A DNA stretch of 64,000 nucleotides from Rhyacophila brunnea. Its lineage: Eukaryota > Arthropoda > Insecta > Trichoptera > Rhyacophilidae. This document shows, piece after piece, positions 21,234 to 32,489 of the stretch. Location of the stretch: positions 1,240,001 through 1,304,000 of the forward strand of contig JAGYXB010001352.1 of assembly GCA_022495005.1 (NCBI GenBank), in the 5' to 3' direction. The notes below the pieces were generated by a model. It was not told where the DNA came from. It did no database searches and saw nothing but the letters and a program-made list of their open reading frames with translations. Position numbers and translations under genes: made by a program. Each line of letters begins with the position of its first letter. The first letter of the stretch is position 1.

Positions 21234-22163
21234 TACAACGTTTTTATTAGCTCGTATTCTTGTTTGTTCGGTGGTTGTTTGTCCAGTACAAATCTTTCAA
21301 TCGATTGTTAACTAACTTCCCGACTAGCTAGACATTTGAAACTTAAATAATATATCAGAACACGATGCCAATGCATTCTTTTAATACTTCTAGTCATCTT
21401 TAAGCAGAATTGAATTCATTTTCAGTTAATTCTGTTTTGTATGGAAAGTTATTTCAGAAAAATACGTAAAAAGTAAAAGACTATTGTTGGTTGCTAAGGG
21501 GGTGGTCCTAGCAACTAAATTATTAATATATACGTGCGTTACTATGAAAATCAAAATGAAATGTCAAAATGACATTTCAGTATTCTATATTTGAGTCGCT
21601 TAGAATCATAACTCACATATTGCAATTTTGTCGTTTTTTAGTTAAATATGCCAAGTGATTCTAAATGAATTAATCTATATACCGAAAAATAGTTGAGTAT
21701 TAAAAGTCAATTTAAACCATGTGAAAATCATTGACAAAGTTCATTGTTGGTGTAATATGTCGTATATTTCAAAGAACAGAGTTTTGTCACCAACGCCTTC
21801 CTAACCAATCGGGGAGCTCTATTTCTCATAGTATGCTGTATGTCTGCAACGTTAGGAGTATTAGGTACTTATATATATATTTTTAAAAAAAAGTTATTCG
21901 ACTCACTCACTCATTAATATTTTAGGGAGTTCAATACTGTTCTTCTAATTACAAAAAATAGTGCTCTGTTGGTTTTAGCGATTATCTCAAAACTTGATTT
22001 TTGGAATATGTGAATTATGATTCTAAGCGACTCATTTGTTTGTTTGTTTGTTTTTTTTATTTATTTCATATCAAGTACGAATTTGAGCATTTTGAGCATA
22101 ATAATTGAACAGAAAGTTTAAAAACGTTTTATATACAAAGTTCTTTTTATGTTGTAATTATTT
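21234..22163 (+). repeat. ACAACGTTTTT dispersed element, copy 1, interrupted
   Basis: Starts ACAACGTTTTTATTAGCTCG and goes on through CTTCCCGACTAGCTAGACAT, CAGTTAATTCTGTTTTGTAT, TTGGTTGCTAAG, CGTGCGTTACTATG and TGACATTTCAG. It resumes after an insertion (21593-22033) with ATATCAAGTAC, AAAAACGTTTTATATA and TTGTAATTATTT. Other copies are 34314 (minus), 43508 (plus) and 48580 (minus). Both ends read ATTACAA when oriented outward. No long ORF, and the superfamily is unknown. Confidence 0.75.
21593..22033. mobile_element. Nested TIR element (GAGTCGCTTAGAATCATAAC)
   Basis: GAGTCGCTTAGAATCATAAC with a few more matching bases at the left is mirrored by ATTATGATTCTAAGCGACTC at the right. It splits the ACAACGTTTTT element, so it inserted later. 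ATTT lies on both sides, a possible 4-bp target duplication. Length is 441 bp, without coding capacity. Confidence 0.8.
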
Positions 22164-22169
22164 CGACTT

Positions 22170-22865
22170 AACAATAGTTGTATACTGACTAATTAAATAG
22201 AAGTAATAAACAATCAAAGACCATTTTAAAAGTTCTACATCATTTCAGTAAATTATAAAGACGATTACTTTAAAATATATAATTGTTAGAGGTATGAATA
22301 GGTATCAGTGACGTAACTATAATTTACGCAGTATAATAAGACAGCAAAACACGTAGTCAACAATGTGTTTATCCTTTGGCAAAAGAATCGGTGAGTATTG
22401 TAGAGTTCCATTATAATATGCGGTGAGTAAACTCGGTAGAAATTTTTATAATATGATTTGAGATAAAACCGTATCCTATGAAGGCAATTATGTGAATACA
22501 TGTGTAAGATATTTCGCGTTATTTTTACCTTTCTACCAAGGTCTTTATGCATTGCCCAAACGAGTTATTGCTAAAAATAACTAGTTAGGTACTCTGTCAT
22601 CGCATAATATATTGTTAGATAATAAGATAATGCACGAGGTCTTTTACATACTGATGAGATGGGAGCTAACATTATTCGATTTACACTAGCCAAAAGGGGA
22701 AAGGTCAGCATTTATATGCTTAACGTTAAACTACTGACCATACCACTGGCTGACATGCACACGACACAATAGAATTTTGTTTGCACCATCTACAATATAA
22801 GATTGTAACATATTGTTACACAATAATATAATATTGCAATCCCAAGATTCCACTTTTTTGCTAGA
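22170..22865. other. No recognised gene
   Basis: The 88-codon minus frame at 22286-22552 shows no recognisable domain and is probably chance. Confidence 0.45.
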
Positions 22866-22869
22866 TCCC

Positions 22870-23248
22870 ACATGATGGTCTTATAAGGGGGGGAGGGGCT
22901 GACAGGGATCTAGCCTGGGGGCCCGGCGTAGCGGGTTAACCAGATAAGCGATATAAACACACATCACAATTTTCCTGTAATAGAATAAAATGCGCTATTA
23001 TACTTAATGAGCATAAACATTTTATATTGTATGGTTGTGAGATGTAGTTTTTGATTATTATATTGTATCGATACTCGACAAAATAGAAAAAACGCTAATA
23101 ATACGCTGAATAGGTACCCTTAATTATTTACCTGCAACACAATTTGAAAAACGTTAATGAATTGCGCCCCACTGCCTTTAACTTTAGCGATAGGTAAGGG
23201 GGGCAAAGATCCTAGCCTGAGGGCCCGCTTCAGGATGTGGGGGCCATG
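22870..23248 (+). mobile_element. GC-tipped MITE, copy 2
   Basis: The eroded left tip CATGATGGTCTTATAAGGGG is followed by GGGCTGACAGGGATCTAGCC. The middle has AACACACATCACAATTTTCC. The right end has CGATAGGTAAGGGGGGC, GGGCCCGCTTCAGGATG and TGGGGGCCATG. It is the same family as 15119-15541. Confidence 0.75.
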
Positions 23249-23249
23249 T

Positions 23250-25290
23250 CCCACATTTCCGGGATTGAATATAAAGTTCCGAAGATGATATTTGTTATAA
23301 AATACCGTGAACAAACTTTGTATTTTTAATTATGTATATTAAAATTTATGAAAATTGCGATTATTTAAATCCTTGAACTCGTAGTGTCGTTATTTTATGG
23401 TAAAATATCGTCAACTTTATAATATTTAATAGTTTTACGACTCGTGTTTTCTAATAAATAACTTGATTTTCTCGTTATGTAAACTTTATTTCCGATTCAT
23501 AATTGCTTTTTATGAGATTGTGATTTGAAAATATTATTTTAATCTTATATAAAAATGGAGATAAAATATTTTACGACGTATTATATCGAGCCACTCACTA
23601 TTCCTAAACTGAATTGTCTCTGAATTCAATGAACTGAACTGAATTAAATAATGAGAATGAGTATGTTAATATATCAGTTATTATTAATGCAGAAATTATC
23701 TAATAACAACTATGAACATTTAAATGATGTACGTATGTAGGTTACCCACCTATAAGCCAATAGATAATCTTTACTATTACTGTGTGATTGTGAATGGTAT
23801 ATAACGGTGAAAGATAAGCAGGAATGGCTTAAAGTGGAAAGGCCTGCATCCAACAGTCAGTGGAAAACGGCTGGAGAAATCAATATTTTCCGATAGCCTC
23901 GGTAGATAATTATATGAGAGAGTTACAATTATGAAAAACAACCAGAAATACAGAATGATTGAATTTCATCATATATCATGCTGGAAAGAAAAAAACTCAT
24001 GATATTTGGTCCCAAATTTATTTATCCCAAAAGGACGAACAAAAACAAAAGTTCCACGGGTTTTCCACTGCTAAAAACCCTGTGTGCTAACCTAACCTAA
24101 CCTAACGGCTGGATCATCCGAGTCATGAGAATAACGAAAGCGATAATTAATAATAATATGTACCTACCTATTATTTTATATTTATTTTTAACAAATACAT
24201 TAGTTAATTAAACTAAATATCTAATATTAGTGTATGCATTGGTTATTCGCTAGGAGAATGGTTTTGTTTAGAAGAATCGAAGACTCCAACGCTTGATTTG
24301 GACTGTATCACCAATGGAAGATGAATACTTAAGTCACCTACTGACATGTTATACTTAGGTGCATAATTAATCATGCCATTACGCATGCCAGACCTGTAAT
24401 AATATTATAAATGAAAAAGGGATTTATTACAAGAAAGTAGGTACCTAGCTTTCATTTAATTTAATTACCAATGTTTATAATAGTTACTAGCAAGTAATTA
24501 GTTATTTATTACTTATTTACTATCCATGAATCATTAATCACACTGAAAAAGTACACTTAATTATGTTTGATTATTAAAATAAATTTCTCTTATTCCAACA
24601 TTGCTAAGTACCTACCTAGAATTTAGACAATAATATTAATTTAGAAATCATTCTTAATACAAATAGATATTATATTACAGGTGTATAATGCACTTTTACG
24701 TGTAATTCTACATGCAAATAGTTGCACAAGATCTTATGTTTGGTAATGTAGGTAGATATTAATAAAATCAATACGTATTTTGGTATGATTGATAGAGATT
24801 GTTTGAATCTCACACACAGGTACAAGAGATATTAATCGATTTGCAATGTTCTGCAATAATTCTGATCGAATAATAAATAATTTATATAACATACACCTGT
24901 GTAAAACTTACCTGCATATTTAATTGATTGGAAAGTGATTATCCATTTTAAGAGTACGCCATACCATTACAAATTGTATGTTAATTTCTAAGCTCGTAAT
25001 GCAAATAAATTCTAAACAATAATCATTTAGAATGAGTATAGACATTAAATTTGTAGATGGAATAGGTAGGTAACAACTTTGTAATAATTGTATATAAAAT
25101 TTCACATACTTATTTTATTACCTATATTAATAGTGGTTTTTATACTCTTAACATTAACGATTGACAACTAATTGAACCAATTTATTTTAAATTTACTTCA
25201 CACGTAAATCGATAACAATGACTCACCAAATAGCTACTTTCCAATTGAAAGACAGTTGCTATTCATCTGAATTCCAAATCAAATAACACC
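23250..25290. other. No recognised gene; weak LINE trace
   Basis: At about 23815-23875 (plus) a short stretch, DKQEWLKVERPAS, weakly resembles the AQDRxxWxxLEEAFIQQW tail of RTE-like LINEs. The rest is AT-rich with no exon seen. Confidence 0.35.
24088..24107. repeat. Short CCTAA (insect telomere-type) tract
   Basis: About 3.5 units of CTAAC (GTTAG/TTAGG on the other strand). Too short to be more than an interstitial trace. Confidence 0.6.
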
Positions 25291-25295
25291 ACATA

Positions 25296-25790
25296 TTCAA
25301 TTCAATTGAATTTATTTATTTTTTACAAATTATAAGTTTAAGACATTCATAACATTAATATAAAGAAGAAAGAAAAAGAAAAGTAATAAAAGGGATAAAA
25401 ATGAAAATGTAAATGTAAAAAGAGAACATAATAATATAAACATACAAACGCAGTGAAAATACAATAATTATACATCTATTTATAGTAGTTCAAAGAGGTA
25501 CCTACACAGAGTTTGCTGAGATCCTTTTTTAAGAATTTATAAAATACGCCCACCTAAACTCATCTAACGCAAGTGGAATATTTCAACATCCGAACCAATT
25601 TGGTTAAACATAGTTATCGCCCTCCCAATCATTGGCATTACCAGTGGCAGGTTGGTTCTGCACCTTGGGAGAATAAACAACTCATGCTTCCTATTTCTAA
25701 GATAGACATCAGGGACACACAGGTCAACACTGCACAGAGTTCTCATTTTATACCTCATATAAGTGAAAAAAATACGTAGCTAAATAAAAA
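25296..25790 (-). pseudogene. LINE-3 (jockey/CR1-like) 3' end with ORF tail
   Basis: The minus frame from 25758 reads MRYKMRTLCSVDLCVPDVYL, then RKHELFILPRCRTNLPLVMP and ITMFNQIGSDVEIFHLR, then a stop. The HELFxLPxxRTN...MFNxI....DIF pattern is the C-terminus of jockey/CR1-type LINE reverse transcriptases. A 3' UTR of ~250 bp follows, ending in ATAAATTCAATTGAATTGAA (25296-25320, minus). The element is cut off just upstream of the frame, near 25790. Copies of the UTR are at 20398, 35523 and 39385; the 39385 copy also keeps the last codons. The plus 68-codon frame here is antisense. Confidence 0.75.
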
Positions 25791-25799
25791 CCTCTCTCA

Positions 25800-26980
25800 T
25801 ATGGTTGCTATGATACTTCGTTGTAAAATGAATGTAACAGAATGTTGAAAGGTATAAGACATGTCAAATGCACAACAGACAGTAATTAAAAAAAATATAT
25901 TATTTTAAAAAATGGGAACTTATGCAGAGTGATTGTATGCAAGGAACTTACCTATTTATTATGTATTTAATCATTTATATAAAACAGAAAAACACAACAA
26001 AAATCTTTAAAATTGATACAATCTGTTGAGAACTAGAACATTGTCACGAAAACTACTCTCAAATAATGGTGGTTTTAGGTACGAGTACGTGGGAGTTTGT
26101 AACGCTGACAGGTTTGGAGGCACCTTTGTGAAAAAAAATCCTAAGCGATAAACCGCCATTAAAATGGGTATTACAATACAGTAATAGCTATGTTGTCAGC
26201 ATTTTTTATGATGTCGATTCTTTCTAAAAAAGCAACAACGTCGTCTGCTGCATGAAAAACCTCAATTGCTCTCAAAAGGTGTAATATTTATATTCGATCC
26301 TTTATTAGGTATGTGCCGCACATATTATGCAACACATGACATGCCTAACCCCACAGGACGTCATTGCTTAATTATTCAGTTTATTAGAAGATCAGAATCA
26401 GTTACGTCCAGTCAAATTGACATTATCAACTGATAAACGTCAAATTAAATAATTTGGATACGTCCCTACTGTTTATTATAATCTTGCCTTTTATTTTAAT
26501 TAACATAAGTAAGTACTTAATGTATTTTCGTAATTAATGTGATGATTTAAAAAGATACCTCTCATTAATCAGTTGCAAAAACGTACCTAATACTAAAGAA
26601 ATAAAAAATACATAGGTACCTACATAATATTATTTGACAGGCAAATAATTTCTTTATTTAAATCCCCATTTTACAACAAATTTTGACGAAATGTGAAACC
26701 CATTTTCAGAAAATAAACTATGAAAATAACACACCTGTAATTAATTATAGATTCGTTTTAATTGATAAATTGATAAGGTTCACAGATTGATTACTTCTGC
26801 CGAATGTAAACATTCGTCGTGGTACCTATATCAGAACACAGGTGTAGTAAAAAGTAAACAATCCAACATGTCAAAATACCAATCGTCGAGAAAAAAGTTT
26901 ACAATATCACCGTTTAAATTCGCTTCCGTAAATAAAACAACATTTACATTTTATTAATTGAAGTTTATAAACAGAATAGA
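25800..26980 (-). other. Probable intron 1 of the minus-strand gene starting at 27017
   Basis: This is directly downstream (leftward) of the GTAAGT donor at 26986-26991. AT-rich, with no second exon recognised. The intron may be long, since no convincing exon was found further left. Confidence 0.4.
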
Positions 26981-26991
26981 ACACTACTTAC

Positions 26992-27017
26992 GATGAATGA
27001 TGCTTGTTCTTTCCCAT
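26992..27017 (-). CDS. First coding exon of an unidentified host gene
   Basis: On the minus strand an ATG at 27017-27015, in the context TTCAGAATGG, opens the codons M-G-K-N-K-H-H-S plus two bases. It is then cut exactly by TCATC|GTAAGTAGTG, a perfect consensus splice donor (intron from 26991). Upstream lies a ~240 bp leader free of transposon sequence, and beyond it a CpG-containing promoter-like segment. A basic, short N-terminus before the first intron is common in animal genes. I do not recognise the protein from eight residues, and no downstream exon in correct phase was found in the window. What is seen is the ATG and the donor; that they form a true gene start is an inference from context. 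Confidence 0.55.
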
Positions 27018-27335
27018 TCTGAAGTCGTTCGTTCAGCGCACAACACAAAAACAATGAAAATAATCAAACAACAATCACAAAACTACGAACTGGTCAATTA
27101 AAATCACACTGAATTCATCCAGGGACAACAGGGAACTAGTCTCAACAGGTGGTTAACTATCGAGAGAGTCGCACAAGTCGGTAAAGAAACGTTAGCACTT
27201 CGGTAAATTTGTTATTTATTCACGAAGACAGGCCACAACGTTCCCAGTCGACAATCAAGTTTGTAAAAAGTTAAACTGGCCGCGTTAACTTTAGTGCGCA
27301 TGCGCCGACTACCAAATAATATGCGCACGCGTTTC
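27018..27335 (-). promoter_or_regulatory. 5' leader and CpG-type promoter with NRF-1-like sites
   Basis: Between the start codon and ~27260 the minus strand reads as a 5' UTR of mixed composition. Just upstream are TGCGCATGCGCC (27295-27306) and TGCGCACGCGT (27322-27332), both close to the NRF-1/erect-wing palindrome (YGCGCAYGCGCR). There is no TATA box at a suitable distance. This fits a dispersed, housekeeping-type promoter for the minus-strand gene. The transcription start is not defined. Confidence 0.5.
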
Positions 27336-27339
27336 GAGA

Positions 27340-28260
27340 TCTACAAGTCTCTTGAACTACCGCCATCTATTGACAAATGTACAATTGATATTATAAAACT
27401 CTATAAAAGATTAAATTTTGTTTACGTTTTATAATACAGATGTCAGTGTCGCGATAATAAAATTTTAATTTTTCCGCTATAATTTTTATTATCGGATAGG
27501 CATGTGAAATAAATCATTTTATACGTGTTTCTCACTAAATAAACACTGCGGAATCAAAGATACCGTTGCCTACTATTACAATAAACAATAAAATCAGGCA
27601 TATTGCAGAAATAAGAGTAAAATGTCTCCATTAATTACATTACGTTACCTCGCCTACATTTTTGTCTATTTATTGATATTATTATACAAACAATAAGAGT
27701 TCCCAAGGGGTGCGACCTGCTTACATTTATGAGAACTTCTCCGCGACTTTTGCTAATTAAAACGCTCCTTCTTTTGCGTGACCACTGGCCTTTATTATCT
27801 TCGTTTCTTCGATATACCTACTGTAAAATGTTACATTAATAATACCTTATAGGTATCATGTGCATATAATATATTGAATTAACTGAAGATGTACTTACCT
27901 AATATGTGTAAATTTAAGAAAAAAATATTACTTATATTAATATTAAATTGCATTGTATTCAACTTTGTGAAATCTGTTTTTAATGTATATCTGCAATTAA
28001 TAAGAAATGAAATAATTAGCCAAAATATGTGGGACATGCATAATTATAATATAGAATTTAAAATGTCTGAGCCATAAATTAAAGATATCAAAATTGCACC
28101 AAACACAAATTTTGTTATTATCAGCGACCCGATTGAAAGTGTGACCCACTACAATATTTAGGAACATGGGTCAATGAAAAATATGGCCAGTCTCGGGAAA
28201 TAAAAACAAGAATTATTGAGACTGCAAGGAGTGCTTATTTTGGTAAGGACTGCATATGGC
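27340..28260. other. No recognised gene
   Basis: The 62-codon plus frame at 27889-28077 is AT-rich and has no motif. Confidence 0.45.
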
Positions 28261-28265
28261 TCACT

Positions 28266-28667
28266 CATGGCCCCCACATCCTGAAGCGGGCCCCTAGGTC
28301 AGAATCTTTGGCAGCCCCCCTACCTATCGCTAGTGATAAAGGCAGCGTGACGTTGGTGTTGTGAAAGTAAAGTAAAAATAAGGATAGATATTCAGTGTAT
28401 TTTTACCGATTTTTGTATTTTTAATACCTACTTCCAATTGAATTATGGAATTGTCAAGTATTGACAGACAATACTCAAAAATTGCATTACAACAACATAT
28501 TTAAAAATTTGAATACCTATATTTAAAATAAAACTGCGTCGCAGGTGAAATTCTTTACTTTTAGAAATTTGTATGTTATCTCACGTATTTGGTCGATCCG
28601 CCATGCTGAGCCCGGTCTCCCAGGCTACAACCCTGTCAGCCCCCCCCCCACCCTTGTGGGGGCCATG
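28266..28667 (-). mobile_element. GC-tipped MITE, copy 3 (inverted)
   Basis: CATGGCCCCCACATCCTGAA at the left and TTGTGGGGGCCATG at the right are intact inverted tips. The inner GGGCCCCTAGGTCAGAATC and CAGCCCCCCTACCTATCGCT place the family's right end on the left, so the copy is in minus orientation. Confidence 0.85.
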
Positions 28668-28714
28668 GGTTTACTGTAGTTCTCTCAATTATTTTCTATG
28701 ATATGGATGTATGG

Positions 28715-29085
28715 ATTCTAAATCAGGAGTTGTTGAGGCTTTCGAGATGTGACTGTATAGATGAATCCTGAAAATTCCTTGGACCACCTGGATCCGGCTG
28801 ATTATAATGTTGACGTTCTGAAACGATTGGAAAAGGACCGAGAGGTTCTTGCGTAGTATCAAAACCTGAAAACTATAATAGTACCTCAGTCACATGAGAG
28901 GATAAAAGTACAGCATTCCTCAACTTGATATCCAAAAGTGGATGAATGGTAAACGTAGCATAGGCGACGCTGCATTTTTAAGAATATCCTTGATTGGTAC
29001 GAGTGCCGAATTGTTACGGGTAACAGATGGAGAGCAAAGATCACCCTGGTGATGGCAGACCTCCGGTAGGGGTTGCACAATAAGA
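28715..29085 (+). pseudogene. LINE-2 type reverse transcriptase C-terminus, broken
   Basis: Same protein tail as 19080-19500: VEAFEM, then ILKIPWT, KRTERFLRSIKT, SHMRG, KWMNGKRS and SLIGTS, each in changing frames with many stops. It ends in AATAAGAAGAAAAA. More decayed than the 19 kb copy. Confidence 0.8.
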
Positions 29086-29099
29086 AGAAAAACCCATAC

Positions 29100-29870
29100 A
29101 TAATACATGAATATACCTACATCATACAATTTCGTCTTCTAAAGAATAAAATTCTCTTTTATGTAATTTTTTCACGACTTTTGGACGTATTCTTGAAATA
29201 AAACCGTATAGGTATAGCAGATGTAAAACAATAATGTTTTTTTTTCACGATTTCTTCATTTAGGTACTGTACCTACATGATAGTTACCACAGTATTCATA
29301 AATTGATAAAAAGAAAAATCCACTTGTGGAAACACATTTAATTGTTGGGAAGTACTTACTATTACAGTCGAATTATTCACAGTTCTAATTTCAATGTAAT
29401 AACTGACACGACTGTCTAAATGTGTAGGTTTTACTCTATTATACATACATATGTCACGCTAGTTTTCTGTCTGTAGTAATCAGTAGTGCGTTTGCTACAG
29501 TAGAGGCCCGACACACTGACCGATAACATTAAAATAACGTTAAAGATTTTAGCATAATTTAATGACTGGTTTGAACTGTTTCAAGACCCCTTTGAAATAT
29601 TTCGACCAATCAGTTGCCTCAAAAAATCACCAATGAGAATCATTGAACGTTTTATATAATTGTATCACTTAAAGGACTGCATTTTACGTAATACAAAAGC
29701 GTCGAGTGCTTCGTAGAGTACCTATACATTTTATAACTTTGCACTTTTTACTACACTGATACGCCTCTTTGCCGGATTGCCTTACATACAATTAGATAAA
29801 AAGATATTCACTTGTATTAATATATATAAATAAATAGATAATATGTATCTAAAAAATATATTTTAGAATA
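29100..29870. other. No recognised gene
   Basis: AT-rich; no motif or repeat boundary was recognised. Confidence 0.45.
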
Positions 29871-29872
29871 TA

Positions 29873-30463
29873 TTACATCATTTTCATCCTAGAGCCGGAA
29901 TGCAAAGTTATGAAGCATAATAATATGCTCTACGCGAGATTCACAGGGCCACGGTTGGCCCTCGAACCACCGATTCCCGACAACTTTATTAAACAGAAGC
30001 CCTGATTTACTTGTGGGATAAACCACATGGCTGTAAAAAATACATTAGACCTGTCGACAAGAGCGCAGAGTGCTCCGCTGTTGACAGTTCAGTCAATTTA
30101 TCTCCCTACAGTTCATAAATATTTTTTTAATTTTATTTTTATACATTTATTTGAAACAAAACAGTAGATACTATAGTATACCTAAAAATTTCTCAGTGAG
30201 CAAAGGGAATTAAGTATTTACTTTAAAACTCATACAAAGAAAGGGTTTACTAGTTCGCATTCAAATATATTATAACCACGGGAAAAAGTATGACACCCAG
30301 CAGGTTCGCGCCCATGCGTTTTGACCACTAAGCAATACGTCTTATCTAATTGCGACGAAATTAACTAATAGTTTTTACAATACGCTTTGAAGCGCTTTCT
30401 AAATTGCGTTAGAGTATATGCTTCATAACTTTGCACTCCGGCTCTAGGATGAAAATGATGTAA
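29873..30463 (-). mobile_element. TIR element with ~46 bp inverted ends containing SINE-2
   Basis: TTACATCATTTTCATCCTAG and on to GCATA at the left (29873-29919) is mirrored almost perfectly at 30417-30463. Between them the minus strand carries a SINE-2 body (30290-30420). At 29955-29985 there is a second B-box-like piece, GGTGGTTCGAGG. The element interrupts or abuts a segment homologous to 4380-4470, which resumes at 30464. No ORF. Confidence 0.75.
30290..30420 (-). mobile_element. SINE-2 copy inside the TIR element
   Basis: The minus strand reads GCAATTTAGAAAGCGCTT, TAGTTAATTTCGTCGCAATT, AGATAAGACG, GCTTAGTGGTCAAAACGC and GGGCGCGAACCTGCTGGG. This is the best-kept A-box/B-box pair of the family and matches 49455-49600 throughout. 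Confidence 0.65.
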
Positions 30464-30565
30464 TTTCTTTTATAGTGTCAACTGTCAATTCATGGTGGAA
30501 TTGCATTGTACTATTTGTTTAATTAAATAAAACACAATTTTATAAGTAGTAGGTAGGTACTTATT
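30464..30565 (+). repeat. Second copy of the 4380-4475 segment
   Basis: AATTTCTTTTATAGTGTCAA, CTGTCAATTCATGGTGGAA, AATAAAACACAATTTTA and ACTTATTCCACTTT parallel 4379-4475. Differences include both silent and replacement changes relative to the 94-codon frame. Confidence 0.65.
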
Positions 30566-30569
30566 CCAC

Positions 30570-30975
30570 TTTATTAATTAAATTTTGGACCACTAAAATT
30601 TTTACCTAATTTTGTGCTGTCTCCGTTGTGTTATTTAATATTTATTGTTTTATTATTTTTGATTAATTTGTTTTTTAAATTTTGATATTTCCTTTTATTT
30701 GTTTATCCATACATAATTGTTTATCCATGAATTTTGTGTCGTTTCCGTGGTTATATCTTATTTTTATATTTATTGTGTATAATTTTAGTTTTATTTATTT
30801 GTTTTTTTAAATTTTGACTTATTTTCCTTTTATTTTCTTATCCATCCAACTGGTGCGTTGCCCATCAGGTGAATCAGGGAATAATATGTTATGTGGGAAT
30901 ATAACAGAATAGTGAAGGATTCTGTTACATTTTTTTAAAACTGTTTGATTCGGAAATTTATCTGGGGACGCAACT
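30570..30975. other. No recognised gene, T-rich
   Basis: T-rich DNA with loosely repeated TTTATTTGTTTTTTAAATTTTGA words at about 30660-30825, perhaps an old internal duplication. No exon. Confidence 0.45.
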
Positions 30976-30981
30976 GTGTTC

Positions 30982-31831
30982 CAGTGGCGCACCCAGGGGG
31001 GGGGGCAAGGGGCCCTGGTACCCCCCAAAAATGAAAATTATCAGAATGATTTTAAACATTGAAATTGAAAGCCAATAAACTATACCTTTGGGCTTAGACG
31101 AATAAAAACACGGCAAATAAATGATTTGTAATAATTCTCCAGCACATTTTTTAGAAAAATTTCTTCGATTTTAATTTCTAACACAAAAATTTTGAAACAC
31201 TAATGTCAGGTTTTTTTAGAAACCCAATTCCTAATGGAACTGTCAAAAAATTCTCGGTGTCCACCCGAATTCTGGAGTGGTGTAGGTCATGGCTGGGGAG
31301 GGCTGACAGGCCTCTAGCCTGGGGGCCCCGGCTGTGGGGGGCCCAGCGTGTCGGGTTGACCAGATAAGTGAGATAAACACACATCATAAATTAGCTTTAA
31401 TAGTAAAAAAAAGTCGCCTGCGGCGCTGTTATATTGCATGGCCATGAAGATTTTCAATTACTTATATAATTATGCAATATATTTTTGATTATTATGTGTC
31501 GATACTCGACAGCTCCATTATTAAAGTAGATGTATTAAAAATCACCAATAATTCACTGTATAAATACCCTTAATTTGAACTAAAACACTGAAAAACGTTA
31601 ATGTAGTGTTCCACACTGCCTTTAATCTTAGCGGTAGGTAGGGGGCCCACCAAATATCCTAGCCTGACGGCCCGTTTCAGGATGTGGGGACCATGGTGTT
31701 GGTACACCGAGTGCAATAGACAAAAGACCGATAAACGAGAAATTAGGCTGTGAAGAAGAAAAAGAGCTTACAGGACTAATTTACATTATCCTCCTTGCCC
31801 CCCCCAATATTAAATCCTGGGTGCGCCACTG
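30982..31831. mobile_element. hAT-type element (CAGTGGCGCACCCAGG) with nested MITE
   Basis: CAGTGGCGCACCCAGGGGGG at the left is mirrored by CCTGGGTGCGCCACTG at the right; GGGGGGCAAGG and CCTTGCCCCCC are also mirrored. It is flanked by CTGTGTTC (30974-30981) and CTTTGTTC (31832-31839), an 8-bp target duplication with one mismatch, as expected for hAT. A GC-tipped MITE sits inside (31288-31695). No transposase remains. Confidence 0.85.
31288..31695 (+). mobile_element. GC-tipped MITE, copy 4 (nested)
   Basis: CATGGCTGGGGAGGGCTGAC at the left and GGATGTGGGGACCATG at the right. The family words CTAGCCTGGGGGCCCC, AACACACATCATAAATTA, TCGCCTGCGGCGCT and GTAGGTAGGGGGCCC are all present. It lies wholly inside the hAT-type element, so it is younger. 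Confidence 0.85.
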
Positions 31832-31839
31832 CTTTGTTC

Positions 31840-32185
31840 TATAGTTGTATATATTATTATGTATCCATAGATAGACGTAACAATTAGAAAAGGAAATCGT
31901 AAGTGTATTTGAATGAACGCCCCTTTCTTAACTGGAAATTGAGCCTATGAAAATAATATATTCAACAAGGTGTAGGAAGGCAATAATGAAAAATCTTCAA
32001 AGATTACCACTCAGCTTTATTAGAATTTTAAAGTAGGTCCTTTGAAGGGACCTCCTCGCTCCTTTGTGATTTCTCCTTTAGGTTCCATCATTGGGAGTTT
32101 TAAGCACCTATAGCAACGTGCCACGTCACTAAAGTCAAGAAATGTTTAGATTAACAACGTAACTTTAAAATGTGTATGATTATAT
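31840..32185. other. No recognised gene
   Basis: Nothing recognised. Confidence 0.5.
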
Positions 32186-32188
32186 TCA

Positions 32189-32400
32189 TCATCATCATCA
32201 TCATTAGCCAGGGTCGATACACTGCTGGATAAAGGCATTCCCTCCAATCTTATTGGTCACTAGTTCTTCGCTGTCACGTACAGTATATCCACCGAAAATA
32301 ATGGTTCGTCTATCCATCGAGTTTTAGGGCGTCCCTGTCGGTGTTTAGTGCCCCTGCTTCAAAACCTTGATCCATGGCGACTTGCTTTCACGTTTCTATA
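32189..32400 (-). mobile_element. RTE-like LINE 3' end, copy A of a pair
   Basis: The left edge is (ATC)n, i.e. the GATGATGATG tail on the minus strand. Upstream the minus strand reads LVTNKIGGNAFIQQCIDPG, equivalent to LEEAFIQQWID in the 5936 copy. Further up, only GTP and DRRT fragments are legible. Confidence 0.65.
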
Positions 32401-32489
32401 TTATTTATAAATATGTTTTGTAAACATGACCTTCACAATATTTCTTCATAATATTGATTTCGTCGTTCAGCTACTAAAATTAACACCAC

